Both the position numbers and the translations under genes were made by a program. DNA of 9,371 nt from an uncultured Ruminococcus sp. (GTDB lineage: Bacteria > Bacillota_A > Clostridia > Oscillospirales > Ruminococcaceae): assembly GCA_902782875.1 (NCBI GenBank), contig CACZPE010000405.1, positions 1 to 9,371 of the forward strand. The letters are read 5' to 3'. The notes beneath the pieces are model-generated. The model searched no databases and was not told the DNA's origin. It saw nothing but the letters and a program-made list of their open reading frames with translations. Each line of letters opens with the position of its first letter. The stretch's first letter is position 1. Positions 1 to 7,140 of this stretch are shown piece after piece.

Positions 1-1321
1 CTCCTCCATATCCTTTGATGCGAGAATGTACCGCTCGGACATCGAAGGCTCTGTGGCTCATGCGACTATGCTCGGCGAGCAGGGGATAATAGACAGCTCC
101 GAGAGTGAGAAGATAACCGCTGAACTTAAAAATATACTGGCGGATATCGACAGCGGAGCCCTTGAATTTGATCCGAATGCGGAAGATATACATATGTTCA
201 TCGAGCAGGTGCTCACCGAGAGACTCGGCGACACAGGCAAGAGACTTCATACTGCAAGAAGCCGCAACGATCAGGTAGCGGTGGATATAAGACATCACCT
301 CAGAGGCGAGTGCGACGAGATAGCCGCTCTTGTGAAGGAGCTCATCGAGACTATAATCACCACCGCCCAGGAGCATTATGATACCGTAATGCCCGGATAT
401 ACCCATATGCAGAGAGCTCAGCCCGTGACCTTTGCGCATCATATAATGGCGTATGCGCAGATGCTTACCCGCGATCTTGACAGACTTTATGACTGCCGAA
501 GACGCATGAATGTAATGCCTCTCGGCTCATGCGCACTGGCGGGTACCACATATCCTCTCAACAGATACCGCACTGCGGAGCTGCTGGGATTTGACGATAT
601 AACCTACAACAGCCTTGACGGCGTATCTGACAGAGATTTCTGCATTGAGCTGGCTGGTGTTATATCCATACTCATGATGCATCTTTCAAGATTTTCCGAG
701 GAGATCATAATGTGGTGCTCCTGGGAATTCAAGTTCATCGAGCTTGACGATGCATATTCCACAGGCTCATCCATTATGCCCCAGAAGAAAAACCCGGATA
801 TAACCGAGCTTATAAGAGGCAAGACAGGCAGAGTATATGGCGATCTGATGACTCTGCTCTCCATGATGAAAAATCTCCCCCTTGCATACAACAAGGATAT
901 GCAGGAGGACAAGGAAGCTCTATTTGACGCGGTCGACACGGGCAAGATGTGTATATCCACATTCATACCGATGTTTGCGACTATGACGGTGCTCAAGGAC
1001 AATATGCGCCGTGCGGCGGCAAAGGGCTTCATAAATGCTACAGACTGCGCAGACTATCTGGTGAAGAAGGGTCTGCCTTTCAGAAGCGCATACAAGATAA
1101 CAGGAACTCTCGTGGCTCGCTGCATAGAGCTTGACACGACACTTGAGGAGCTCCCGCTGAATGAATACAAAAAGCTCTCGGAGCTTTTTGATGATGATGT
1201 ATACAAAGCTATCAGCCTTGACACCTGCGTTATGCAGAGAAATGTAGACGGCGGCCCCGCCCCCGAGGCAGTCGCAAAGCAGATCGAAAAGCTCAAGGCA
1301 CAGCTCAGAAGATACAACTGA
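1..1321 (+). CDS. argH: Argininosuccinate lyase, 5'-truncated by window edge
   Basis: Last step of arginine synthesis: splits argininosuccinate into arginine and fumarate in the cytoplasm, as a homotetramer of the fumarase/aspartase superfamily. The reading frame is open from base 2 and already reads SSISFDARMYRSDIEGS, which lies about 20 residues inside typical ArgH proteins. The ATG at 26 is therefore an internal Met and the true start is upstream of the window. Conserved blocks are all present: LHTARSRNDQV (about 242-274), the PGYTHMQRAQPVTFAHH block (about 391-440), and the signature loop GSSIMPQKKNPD (764-799), which carries the catalytic serine. The NKDMQEDKEALFDA block follows at 889-930. 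The C-terminus is intact, ending in TGA at 1319-1321. The GNAT gene follows after 38 bases. Identity is close to certain; only the N-terminus is unseen. argG would be expected just upstream, but that is inference. Confidence 0.97.
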   Translation, partial: SSISFDARMYRSDIEGSVAHATMLGEQGIIDSSESEKITAELKNILADIDSGALEFDPNAEDIHMFIEQVLTERLGDTGKRLHTARSRNDQVAVDIRHHLRGECDEIAALVKELIETIITTAQEHYDTVMPGYTHMQRAQPVTFAHHIMAYAQMLTRDLDRLYDCRRRMNVMPLGSCALAGTTYPLNRYRTAELLGFDDITYNSLDGVSDRDFCIELAGVISILMMHLSRFSEEIIMWCSWEFKFIELDDAYSTGSSIMPQKKNPDITELIRGKTGRVYGDLMTLLSMMKNLPLAYNKDMQEDKEALFDAVDTGKMCISTFIPMFATMTVLKDNMRRAAAKGFINATDCADYLVKKGLPFRSAYKITGTLVARCIELDTTLEELPLNEYKKLSELFDDDVYKAISLDTCVMQRNVDGGPAPEAVAKQIEKLKAQLRRYN

Positions 1322-1359
1322 TCTCATGCGGGAAGCTCCATATAAAGGAGAATACCGCA

Positions 1360-2112
1360 ATGAATGAGAAAATACGTTTTTTTGAAGAATTATCCGCAAA
1401 CGGCCATGCAGCACTGCAGATACTGCAGTACGACGGATGGATCCTGCGCTTTTCCGAGGGGTATACAGGCAGGGCGAATTCGGTAAGTGTGCTTTATCCG
1501 TCAACCAAGGGTATTGAAGAAAAGGTCGCATACTGCGAGAAATGCTACTCACAACAGGGACTGCCCTGTATATTCAAGCTGACTGACAATGATACCGAAC
1601 TTGATGGTTACCTTGCAGGCAGGGGATACGCAGTAGTAACTCCTACGGATGTGAAGGTGCTTGATCTTGACGGTACAGACTTCGGTTATGACGAAAGCTG
1701 TATATTTTCCGGTGACTTCTCACAGTGGCTGCCGTATTACTTTGAGTTTGAACAGATCGGTGATACCGCAAAGCAGGATATATACCGCAGGATGCTTGAA
1801 AAAGTGCTGGTAAAGACCATATACTGCACGGTGATGTATGAGGGCAAGCCCGCGGCGTGTGCATCTGCAGCGATAGAACATGGATATATGCTGCTGCAGA
1901 ATGTGGTCGTTGATCCTAAACTTCGCGGAAAGGGCCTGGGCAGAAAGCTCTGCTGTGCGCTGATCGCAAAGGCAAAGGAAGCGGGAGCACGTTTTTCATA
2001 TCTTCAGGTGGTGCAGACAAATGCTGCGGCTGTCGGGCTTTATGAAAAACTGGGATTTGAAAAGGTATATACATACTGGTATATGAAAAAGAACAGGGAG
2101 TGTCTGTTATGA
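1360..2112 (+). CDS. Two-domain GNAT family N-acetyltransferase in arginine operon
   Basis: A 250-residue protein. The C-terminal half is a clear GNAT fold: beta-strand 4 NVVVDP, then the acetyl-CoA pyrophosphate-binding loop RGKGLG (residues 189-194), and the late motif with N221, Y228 and LGFE, where the Tyr is often the general acid. The N-terminal ~110 residues look like a degenerate first GNAT-like domain with the block DGWILRF (W27) and GYTGRANSV, a pattern I associate with a subset of two-domain GNATs. The ATG at 1360 has AAGGAG at 1345-1350, nine bases upstream. The 3' end overlaps argC by four bases. The substrate cannot be read from sequence. The position between argH and argC suggests a link to arginine synthesis, possibly acetyl-CoA:glutamate N-acetyltransferase (a priming NAGS). 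It could equally be an unrelated small-molecule or protein acetylase. The GNAT assignment is firm; the role is not. Confidence 0.88.
   Translation: MNEKIRFFEELSANGHAALQILQYDGWILRFSEGYTGRANSVSVLYPSTKGIEEKVAYCEKCYSQQGLPCIFKLTDNDTELDGYLAGRGYAVVTPTDVKVLDLDGTDFGYDESCIFSGDFSQWLPYYFEFEQIGDTAKQDIYRRMLEKVLVKTIYCTVMYEGKPAACASAAIEHGYMLLQNVVVDPKLRGKGLGRKLCCALIAKAKEAGARFSYLQVVQTNAAAVGLYEKLGFEKVYTYWYMKKNRECLL
2095..2100 (+). promoter_or_regulatory. Ribosome binding site that sets the argC start
   Basis: AGGGAG lies inside the last codons of the GNAT gene, eight bases before the ATG at 2109. A longer frame opening at GTG 2100 would overlap this site and have no SD of its own, so 2109 is the better start. 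Confidence 0.7.
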
Positions 2113-3044
2113 TAAAGGTATTTATAGACGGCAAGGAAGGCACGACAGGCCTTCAGATATTTGAACGCTTTGCGGGCAGGGACGATGTCGAGGTGCTTCA
2201 GATACCCGAGGAGCTGAGAAAGGATGCCGCAGAGAGAAAGAAGTATATCAACGAATCGGATATAACCTTCCTCTGTCTGCCCGATGATGCGGCAAGAGAG
2301 GCTGTATCCCTGGTGGAGAACGACAATACCAGGATAATAGACGCTTCCACAGCGCACCGCACCGAAAAGGGCTGGGTATACGGCCTGCCCGAGCTTACTC
2401 CCACAAGACGTGAGGAGATAGCGGCTGCAAAGCGTGTAGCAGTGCCCGGCTGCTATGCCAGCGGATTCAACGTGCTTATGTACCCTATGGTAAAGTACGG
2501 CATGATACCTCAGTATTATCCTGTATGCTGCCACGCATTCTCGGGCTACAGCGGCGGCGGCAAGAAGCTCATCGCGCTCTATCAGGATGAGAACAGGGAT
2601 GAAGGCTTTGAGAGCGTGCGTATGTACGCAATGGGCAAGACACATAAGCATATCAAGGAAATGATGGCTGTATCGGGCCTGTCCTATCCGCCTGCGTTCT
2701 GCCCGTCAACTGCAGATTACTACAAGGGCATGCTCGTGAACGTGCCCATACACCGCAGAGCCATGTCCAAGAAGGCGACTGCGCAGGACGTGTGGGAGAT
2801 GCTCGCAAAGCACTACGAGGGTCAGCACTTCGTACAGGTGATGCCCTTCGGCGAGGAAGCACCCGATATACTTTATGCAAATACCCTTGCGGGTACCAAT
2901 ATGCTCAGGATATATGTATACGGCAATGATGACTATATACTCCTGACATCACAGCTTGACAATCTCGGAAAGGGCGCGTCCGGAGCGGCTGTCCAGTGCA
3001 TGAACATCATGATGGGCATAGACGAGCGCACAGGGCTTGAATAA
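2109..3044 (+). CDS. argC: N-acetyl-gamma-glutamyl-phosphate reductase, short type-2 form
   Basis: Third step of the acetylated ornithine branch: NADPH-dependent reduction of N-acetylglutamyl phosphate to the semialdehyde. It is 311 residues from ATG 2109, shorter than the ~345-residue type-1 ArgC and matching the type-2 group, as does the N-terminus MIKVFIDGKEGTTG, whose G-x-EGTTG (residues 7-13) is the Rossmann nucleotide loop. CLPDDAAREA and the IDASTAHR block follow. The catalytic Cys is C115 in VAVPGCYASG, and H179/H181 in GKTHKHIKEM probably supply the active-site His. The start is chosen for its SD and for a perfect ATGA overlap with the GNAT stop; a GTG at 2100 would add three residues. 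The stop TAA shares one base with the start of the next gene, implying translational coupling. Confidence 0.95.
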   Translation: MIKVFIDGKEGTTGLQIFERFAGRDDVEVLQIPEELRKDAAERKKYINESDITFLCLPDDAAREAVSLVENDNTRIIDASTAHRTEKGWVYGLPELTPTRREEIAAAKRVAVPGCYASGFNVLMYPMVKYGMIPQYYPVCCHAFSGYSGGGKKLIALYQDENRDEGFESVRMYAMGKTHKHIKEMMAVSGLSYPPAFCPSTADYYKGMLVNVPIHRRAMSKKATAQDVWEMLAKHYEGQHFVQVMPFGEEAPDILYANTLAGTNMLRIYVYGNDDYILLTSQLDNLGKGASGAAVQCMNIMMGIDERTGLE

Positions 3045-3658
3045 TGACCACGATATATTTTGTGCGCCACGCACAGCCCGACCCTTCGGGGGGATACAAT
3101 CCTGATTTCCCCCTGACACCCACGGGACGGAGAGATTCACAGGCTGTGCAGTGGGTGCTTGAGGACAAGAACATATCTGCGCTGTATGCATCGGAATACA
3201 TACGCACCGCGCAGACTCTCGAATACTACTCGATGTCTTCCCACAAGCCGATAACCGTTATTAAGGGGATACACGAGAGAGTAGCGGGCAAATGGAAAGA
3301 GATCGACACGAACTACTCGCAGTTTATCGTAAAGCAGTGGAATGACCACAGCCTTAAGGCAGAGGGCGGCGACAGCTTTGACGATGTGAAGAACAGAGCA
3401 GTGCCAGTGATAAAGGAGCTTATCGCAAAGCATGACGGCGAAAGTATCGCGGTCGGTATCCACGGTATGTGTCTTGGCATAATACTCTCCGAATTCATAG
3501 ACGGTTTCGGGTACAATGATTTTGCGGAATTCGTGGATATGCTCCCCTATGTCCTCTGTGTGGATTTTGAAGACGGACGGTATATGGGCTCATGTACAGA
3601 GCTTGCCGTGAGAAGGGGCTATCCTCTCAATTATATGATGGACGGTGTTAAGAAATGA
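3044..3658 (+). CDS. Histidine phosphatase superfamily protein (phosphoglycerate-mutase-like)
   Basis: A 204-residue cytoplasmic enzyme of the branch-1 histidine phosphatase family. It has the N-terminal FVRHAQ motif with R8 and the phospho-accepting H9, the second phosphate-binding Arg R54 in SEYIRTAQT, a likely proton-donor Glu E78 in HERVAGKW, and the second catalytic His H140 in GIHGMC. All core residues are present, so it should be active on a phosphate ester. The substrate is unknown, and the family includes sugar-phosphate, nucleotide and cobalamin-pathway phosphatases and mutases. The ATG overlaps the argC stop by one base and the TGA overlaps the argJ start by four, so it is translated with the arg genes. 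An AGGG at about 3032-3035 gives a weak SD eight bases upstream. No step of arginine synthesis requires this activity, so its job here is open. Confidence 0.9.
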   Translation: MTTIYFVRHAQPDPSGGYNPDFPLTPTGRRDSQAVQWVLEDKNISALYASEYIRTAQTLEYYSMSSHKPITVIKGIHERVAGKWKEIDTNYSQFIVKQWNDHSLKAEGGDSFDDVKNRAVPVIKELIAKHDGESIAVGIHGMCLGIILSEFIDGFGYNDFAEFVDMLPYVLCVDFEDGRYMGSCTELAVRRGYPLNYMMDGVKK

Positions 3659-4932
3659 TAGATATGGATAAATTCCCCGTGACCGAAGGCGGGGTATGTG
3701 CCGCAAAGGGCTTCAGAGCAAGCGGATATTACTGCGGCATAAAGGCATTCATGCAGACAGGCGCAGACGGGAATGAAAGCCCTCTGAGCGGAAAGAAGAA
3801 CGATATCGCGATGGTCGTATCCGATGTTGTCTGCAATACCGCGGGAGTATACACCTCAAACAAGGTAAAGGGCGCACCTGTAGTGGTCACAAAGAGAAAT
3901 CTCGCATCAAACGGCGGACTCTCACAGGCAGTGATCGTAAACTCGGGCAATGCCAATACCTGCAACGGCGACGGCGAGGAGAAGGCACAGGCTATGTGTG
4001 ATCTCGTTTCCGAAAAGCTGGGCATAGCATCCGACAGGGTGATCGTCGCCTCTACGGGAGTTATCGGTCAGGTACTGCCTCTCGAGCCCATAAAGAAAGC
4101 GATAGATCCTCTTTACGAAGGACTTTCTTATACAGGCAACGTTGAGGCTGCAACGGCTATCATGACCACGGATACCGTGAAGAAGGAATACGCCGTAAAG
4201 TTCACCGCAGGTGGCAAAGAATGCACCATAGGCGGTATGGCAAAGGGCAGCGGCATGATACATCCGAATATGGCGACAACGCTCAATTTCATAACTACAG
4301 ACTGTGCGGTGTCCGTACCGATGCTTCAGAAGGCACTCTCCGAGGTAGTGAAGATCACATACAACTGTCTTTCCGTAGACGGCGATCAGTCTACCAATGA
4401 TACCTGCATGCTCATGTCTGACGGCCTTGCGGGAAATGCCGAGATAGCCGCAGAGGGCGAGGATTTTGATACATTCAAGGCAGCACTCACCCAGGTAATG
4501 GCAAATCTTACGAGAATGCTTGCCAAGGACGGCGAGGGCGCAACAAAGCTCGTAACATGTGTATGCACAGGCGCTCCCGACCTTGATACCGCGATCATCA
4601 TCGCCAAAAGCGTTATACGCTCCCCGCTGGTGAAGTGCGCGATGTACGGCGCTGACGCAAACTGCGGACGCATCATGTGCGCAATGGGATATGCGGATAC
4701 AGACTGTGATGTTACACAGGCGGATGTATACTACATCTCCGCCGCAGGAAAGATACTGGTATGTGAAAACGGTCTGGGACTTAAGTTTGACGAGGACCTC
4801 GCCAAGAAGATACTCGACGAGGATGAGATAGAGATATTCGTAGATCTTCACAGGGGCAGCGCAGACGCTACAGCATGGGGCTGCGACCTTACATATGACT
4901 ATGTGAAGATAAACGGCGATTACCGTTCATGA
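3655..4932 (+). CDS. argJ: Glutamate N-acetyltransferase / ornithine acetyltransferase
   Basis: Transfers the acetyl group of N-acetylornithine to glutamate, releasing ornithine and regenerating N-acetylglutamate (cyclic pathway). Some ArgJ enzymes also use acetyl-CoA to make N-acetylglutamate de novo, and sequence alone does not tell which applies here. The protein is 425 residues, slightly longer than the usual ~400-410. The self-cleavage motif KGSGMIHPNMAT is present. T208 (codon 4276-4278) is the expected nucleophile and new N-terminus of the beta chain, with the cut after A207. Other family blocks are VNSGNANTCNG near the middle of the alpha chain, STGVIGQ, SVDGDQSTNDT, AKDGEGATKL and the GADANCGRI block. 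The ATG overlaps the phosphatase stop as ATGA and lacks a strong SD, pointing to coupled reinitiation. An ATG at 3664 is a less likely alternative start. Confidence 0.97.
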   Translation: MIDMDKFPVTEGGVCAAKGFRASGYYCGIKAFMQTGADGNESPLSGKKNDIAMVVSDVVCNTAGVYTSNKVKGAPVVVTKRNLASNGGLSQAVIVNSGNANTCNGDGEEKAQAMCDLVSEKLGIASDRVIVASTGVIGQVLPLEPIKKAIDPLYEGLSYTGNVEAATAIMTTDTVKKEYAVKFTAGGKECTIGGMAKGSGMIHPNMATTLNFITTDCAVSVPMLQKALSEVVKITYNCLSVDGDQSTNDTCMLMSDGLAGNAEIAAEGEDFDTFKAALTQVMANLTRMLAKDGEGATKLVTCVCTGAPDLDTAIIIAKSVIRSPLVKCAMYGADANCGRIMCAMGYADTDCDVTQADVYYISAAGKILVCENGLGLKFDEDLAKKILDEDEIEIFVDLHRGSADATAWGCDLTYDYVKINGDYRS

Positions 4933-4937
4933 CATAC

Positions 4938-4942
4938 AGGAG
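4938..4942 (+). promoter_or_regulatory. Ribosome binding site for argB, favouring the GTG start
   Basis: AGGAG sits seven bases before GTG 4950 but thirteen before the in-frame ATG 4956. The spacing favours GTG, although the weaker AGAGG at 4941-4945 would suit the ATG. Confidence 0.6.
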
Positions 4943-4949
4943 AGGATAA

Positions 4950-5813
4950 GTGAAAATGAATATAGCTGATGATGTGCGCTCAAAGGTGCTTATTGACGCA
5001 CTTCCCTACATACAGAAATACAACAACAAGATCGTAGTCATAAAATACGGCGGCAACGCCATGACCAATGAAGAACTGAAGGATGCCGTTATGAGCGATA
5101 TCGTCCTGCTCAATCTTGTCGGCATCAATACAGTTCTCGTTCACGGCGGCGGCCCCGAGATAAACGATATGCTCAGACGCGTGGGCATAGAGAGCAAGTT
5201 CATAAACGGTCTGCGCTATACCGATGAGGCTACTGTGGATATCGTAAAGATGGTGCTTGCGGGCAAGGTCAACAAGGAGCTTGTGGCTCATCTTGCGCAG
5301 CACAAGGGCAGAGCCCTCGGCATGTGCGGCATAGACGGCAATATGATACGCTGCCATAAGCTTGAAGCAGAGCAGGATCTCGGATTTGTCGGCGAGATAG
5401 ACGAGGTCGATACAAAGCCCATAAAGGATGCGCTCAATAACGGATATATCCCCGTTATCGCAACTGTTGCAAGCGACAGGAGCGGTCAGACCTATAACAT
5501 AAATGCGGATACTGCTGCGGCAAGGATCGCTGCAGAGCTGTCTGCGGAGAATCTTGTACTGATGACGGATATAAGAGGCCTTCTCAGGGACAAGGATGAT
5601 GAGTCCACCCTCATAGCCAAGGTACAGGTCAGCGAGGTGCCCTTCCTCAAGCGTCAGGGCATAATAAGCGGCGGTATGATACCCAAGATAGACTGCTGCG
5701 TTGAGGCTGTGAGAAGAGGCGTGAACAAAGCGGTCATCATAGACGGCAGAATACCTCATTCGATACTTATAGAGCTGCTTTCAAACGAAGGAATAGGCAC
5801 ACAGTTTGCCTGA
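4950..5813 (+). CDS. argB: N-acetylglutamate kinase, arginine-sensitive type
   Basis: Phosphorylates N-acetylglutamate with ATP, the second step and usual control point of the cyclic pathway. It is 287 residues, a member of the amino-acid kinase family. Visible motifs: VVIKYGGNAM with catalytic K32 and the glycine loop, LVHGGGPEI (H65-P69) for substrate and phosphate binding, and ISGGMIPK with K246 near the C-terminus. The ~28 residues before the first strand (IADDVRSKVLIDALPYIQKY) match the N-terminal helix that links dimers into rings in arginine-inhibited hexameric kinases. The C-terminal H270...E275...S278..GIGT284 signature is the one known from arginine-sensitive enzymes. Feedback inhibition by arginine is therefore expected, though not shown. 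It starts 17 bases after argJ at GTG 4950 (or ATG 4956) and ends in TGA, 15 bases before the lipoprotein gene. Confidence 0.97.
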   Translation: MKMNIADDVRSKVLIDALPYIQKYNNKIVVIKYGGNAMTNEELKDAVMSDIVLLNLVGINTVLVHGGGPEINDMLRRVGIESKFINGLRYTDEATVDIVKMVLAGKVNKELVAHLAQHKGRALGMCGIDGNMIRCHKLEAEQDLGFVGEIDEVDTKPIKDALNNGYIPVIATVASDRSGQTYNINADTAAARIAAELSAENLVLMTDIRGLLRDKDDESTLIAKVQVSEVPFLKRQGIISGGMIPKIDCCVEAVRRGVNKAVIIDGRIPHSILIELLSNEGIGTQFA

Positions 5814-5828
5814 TACGGGAGAACGGAT

Positions 5829-7139
5829 ATGAAAAAGATAACAGCCGCTGTGGCAGCTGCAGTCATACTCTGTGGCTGTACGGCAAATACACCCTCTGCA
5901 CAGACAGATACTACCGCACCGGAGACCACCGCTGCACAAACAGAGATACAGTCGGAGACCCGGAGCGAGGCTGCAGAGACCGAATCTTCAGAGACCGCTG
6001 AAGATACTCAGACATCATCCGATACCGAGGCGCAGACATCTGCCGACACTGAGCAGACCACCGCTGAAGAAACACCTGCAGGCAATGACTACAGGACGCT
6101 TTACAAGGCAAAGCTCAGGGAGATCATGGACGAGCATAAGAATGAGGATATGTCCACATTCAGGTTCTCGTTATACGATGTGGGCGGTGACGATACCCCG
6201 GAGCTTATAATATCCGAAGGCGAATGGCATGCCGCATCGGCGGAGCTTTTTGCTGTAAAGGACGGCAGCGTTGAATTCATAGGCTATGTGGGTTCATACG
6301 GCGAAGCTGTGTATATGCCCGGGAAGAAAGCCTTCAACAACGCAAACGGCGGTATGGGCTACTTCTACAATACCCTGACCGAATTTGACGGCAGCGGGCT
6401 TAAGGACGGCATCAGCATAGAGGGGTATTCTGGTCCCGACTACAACAGCGATGACTATGATACGACCATAGAGGAATACACCGTAAACGGTGAGAAGGTC
6501 ACCTCCGACGAGTACTACAAGACATATGAAGAGAACTTTGACGGCTATTTCGTATCTCTCGGCAGAAACTTCTTTATAAATGAACACGCCATATCTGCGG
6601 TGTTTGACGATCTCGGAGCGGAGAAGGGCTTTGACGAGCTGATACTCTCTGTACCGACAGAGGGAGAACAGTGGGGCCTCCCCGAAAAGATGGCCTATGT
6701 GGATATGACAGGTGACGGCAGCCCTGAACTCATCTTCTCCAACGGTTACAGCTGTGATATGTATTCCTATGACAAGGGCGTGAAGTACGCGGGCAGCATA
6801 CCGTCATACGGCTATTCACCCTATGAGTATTTCAGCACTATGGATCTCGATGTGGATTATTCCGAGACCGACACGGTATACACCCTTACCGTGAATGAAA
6901 AGGAAGGCAAAGCGGTATGGAGACAGCATTCGCTGTCGGATGACTTCTATATATCCACCTATGAGTCGGGTATGCTCTATGCCCTTCACCACTATCAGGC
7001 CATAAAGCTCACTGACGGTACATATGTCTATGCAGTTGACGGAAAGCAGACAGACGAGTCTGATTATGATACCTATACCCAGGGGCTGTTCAGTGACGAC
7101 TACAAGGAGATCGAATTCTACGGTCTTGCGGTGGGCTGA
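5829..7139 (+). CDS. Secreted lipoprotein with Ser/Thr/Glu-rich linker and two acidic DxxGD-x2-PEL loops
   Basis: A 436-residue protein of no family I can name. It opens with a lipoprotein signal peptide: MKK, a hydrophobic core of Ala/Val, and the lipobox L-C-G-C with lipidated C17, so it should be anchored outside the cell membrane. Residues 18-86 form a low-complexity Thr/Ser/Glu/Ala/Gln linker, probably an extended cell-wall spacer. The globular part has two copies of a similar acidic loop: D117-VGGDDTPEL-I and D292-MTGDGSPEL-I. These resemble calcium-binding loops of the FG-GAP/EF-hand-like type common in ruminococcal surface proteins, but position 3 of each is Gly or Thr rather than Asp/Asn. 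It is rich in Tyr and Asp. The start has GGGAG (5817-5821) seven bases upstream. It lies 15 bases after argB and 1 base before the next gene, so it is co-transcribed with arg genes although no link to arginine can be read from it. Confidence 0.85.
   Translation: MKKITAAVAAAVILCGCTANTPSAQTDTTAPETTAAQTEIQSETRSEAAETESSETAEDTQTSSDTEAQTSADTEQTTAEETPAGNDYRTLYKAKLREIMDEHKNEDMSTFRFSLYDVGGDDTPELIISEGEWHAASAELFAVKDGSVEFIGYVGSYGEAVYMPGKKAFNNANGGMGYFYNTLTEFDGSGLKDGISIEGYSGPDYNSDDYDTTIEEYTVNGEKVTSDEYYKTYEENFDGYFVSLGRNFFINEHAISAVFDDLGAEKGFDELILSVPTEGEQWGLPEKMAYVDMTGDGSPELIFSNGYSCDMYSYDKGVKYAGSIPSYGYSPYEYFSTMDLDVDYSETDTVYTLTVNEKEGKAVWRQHSLSDDFYISTYESGMLYALHHYQAIKLTDGTYVYAVDGKQTDESDYDTYTQGLFSDDYKEIEFYGLAVG
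5880..6086 (+). repeat. Low-complexity Thr/Ser/Glu-rich linker coding region
   Basis: Codons 18-86 of the lipoprotein encode almost only Thr, Ser, Glu, Ala, Gln and Asp in irregular short units such as TETS, SDTE and ADTEQ. The DNA is correspondingly rich in GAGAC, GATAC and CAGAC words. There is no exact tandem period. It would act as a flexible spacer between the membrane anchor and the folded domain and is likely to vary in length between strains. Confidence 0.75.
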
Positions 7140-7140
7140 T

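Noticed and set aside
1336..1350. CTCC/GGAG pairing that could mask the GNAT SD
   Set aside because: Only four base pairs around a seven-base loop; too weak and too likely by chance to list as a regulatory element.
920..1552. Minus-strand frame spanning the argH-GNAT junction
   Set aside because: It crosses two well-supported plus-strand genes and has no SD or protein motif.
2100..2108. GTG start for argC
   Set aside because: It overlaps the SD that serves ATG 2109 and adds residues not seen at the start of this family.
2040..2651. Minus-strand frame over the GNAT end and argC
   Set aside because: Antisense shadow of confirmed coding sequence; composition is not protein-like.
3922..4851. 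309-codon open frame on the minus strand, opposite argJ
   Set aside because: It lies wholly inside argJ, whose motifs are unambiguous. The antisense product is Cys/His/Tyr-rich with no domain, as expected from codon bias on the coding strand.
4980..5759. 259-codon open frame on the minus strand, opposite argB
   Set aside because: Shadow of argB, with no recognisable motif and unnatural Tyr/His/Ala content.
5872..6210. Plus-strand frame rich in Arg, Pro and His inside the lipoprotein
   Set aside because: It is the alternate reading of the low-complexity linker; the signal peptide and lipobox show the other frame is the real one.
7024..7140. Possible 5' extension of the small protein gene
   Set aside because: It overlaps the lipoprotein C-terminus out of frame, and ATG 7141 sits right after the lipoprotein stop, so the extension is probably fortuitous.
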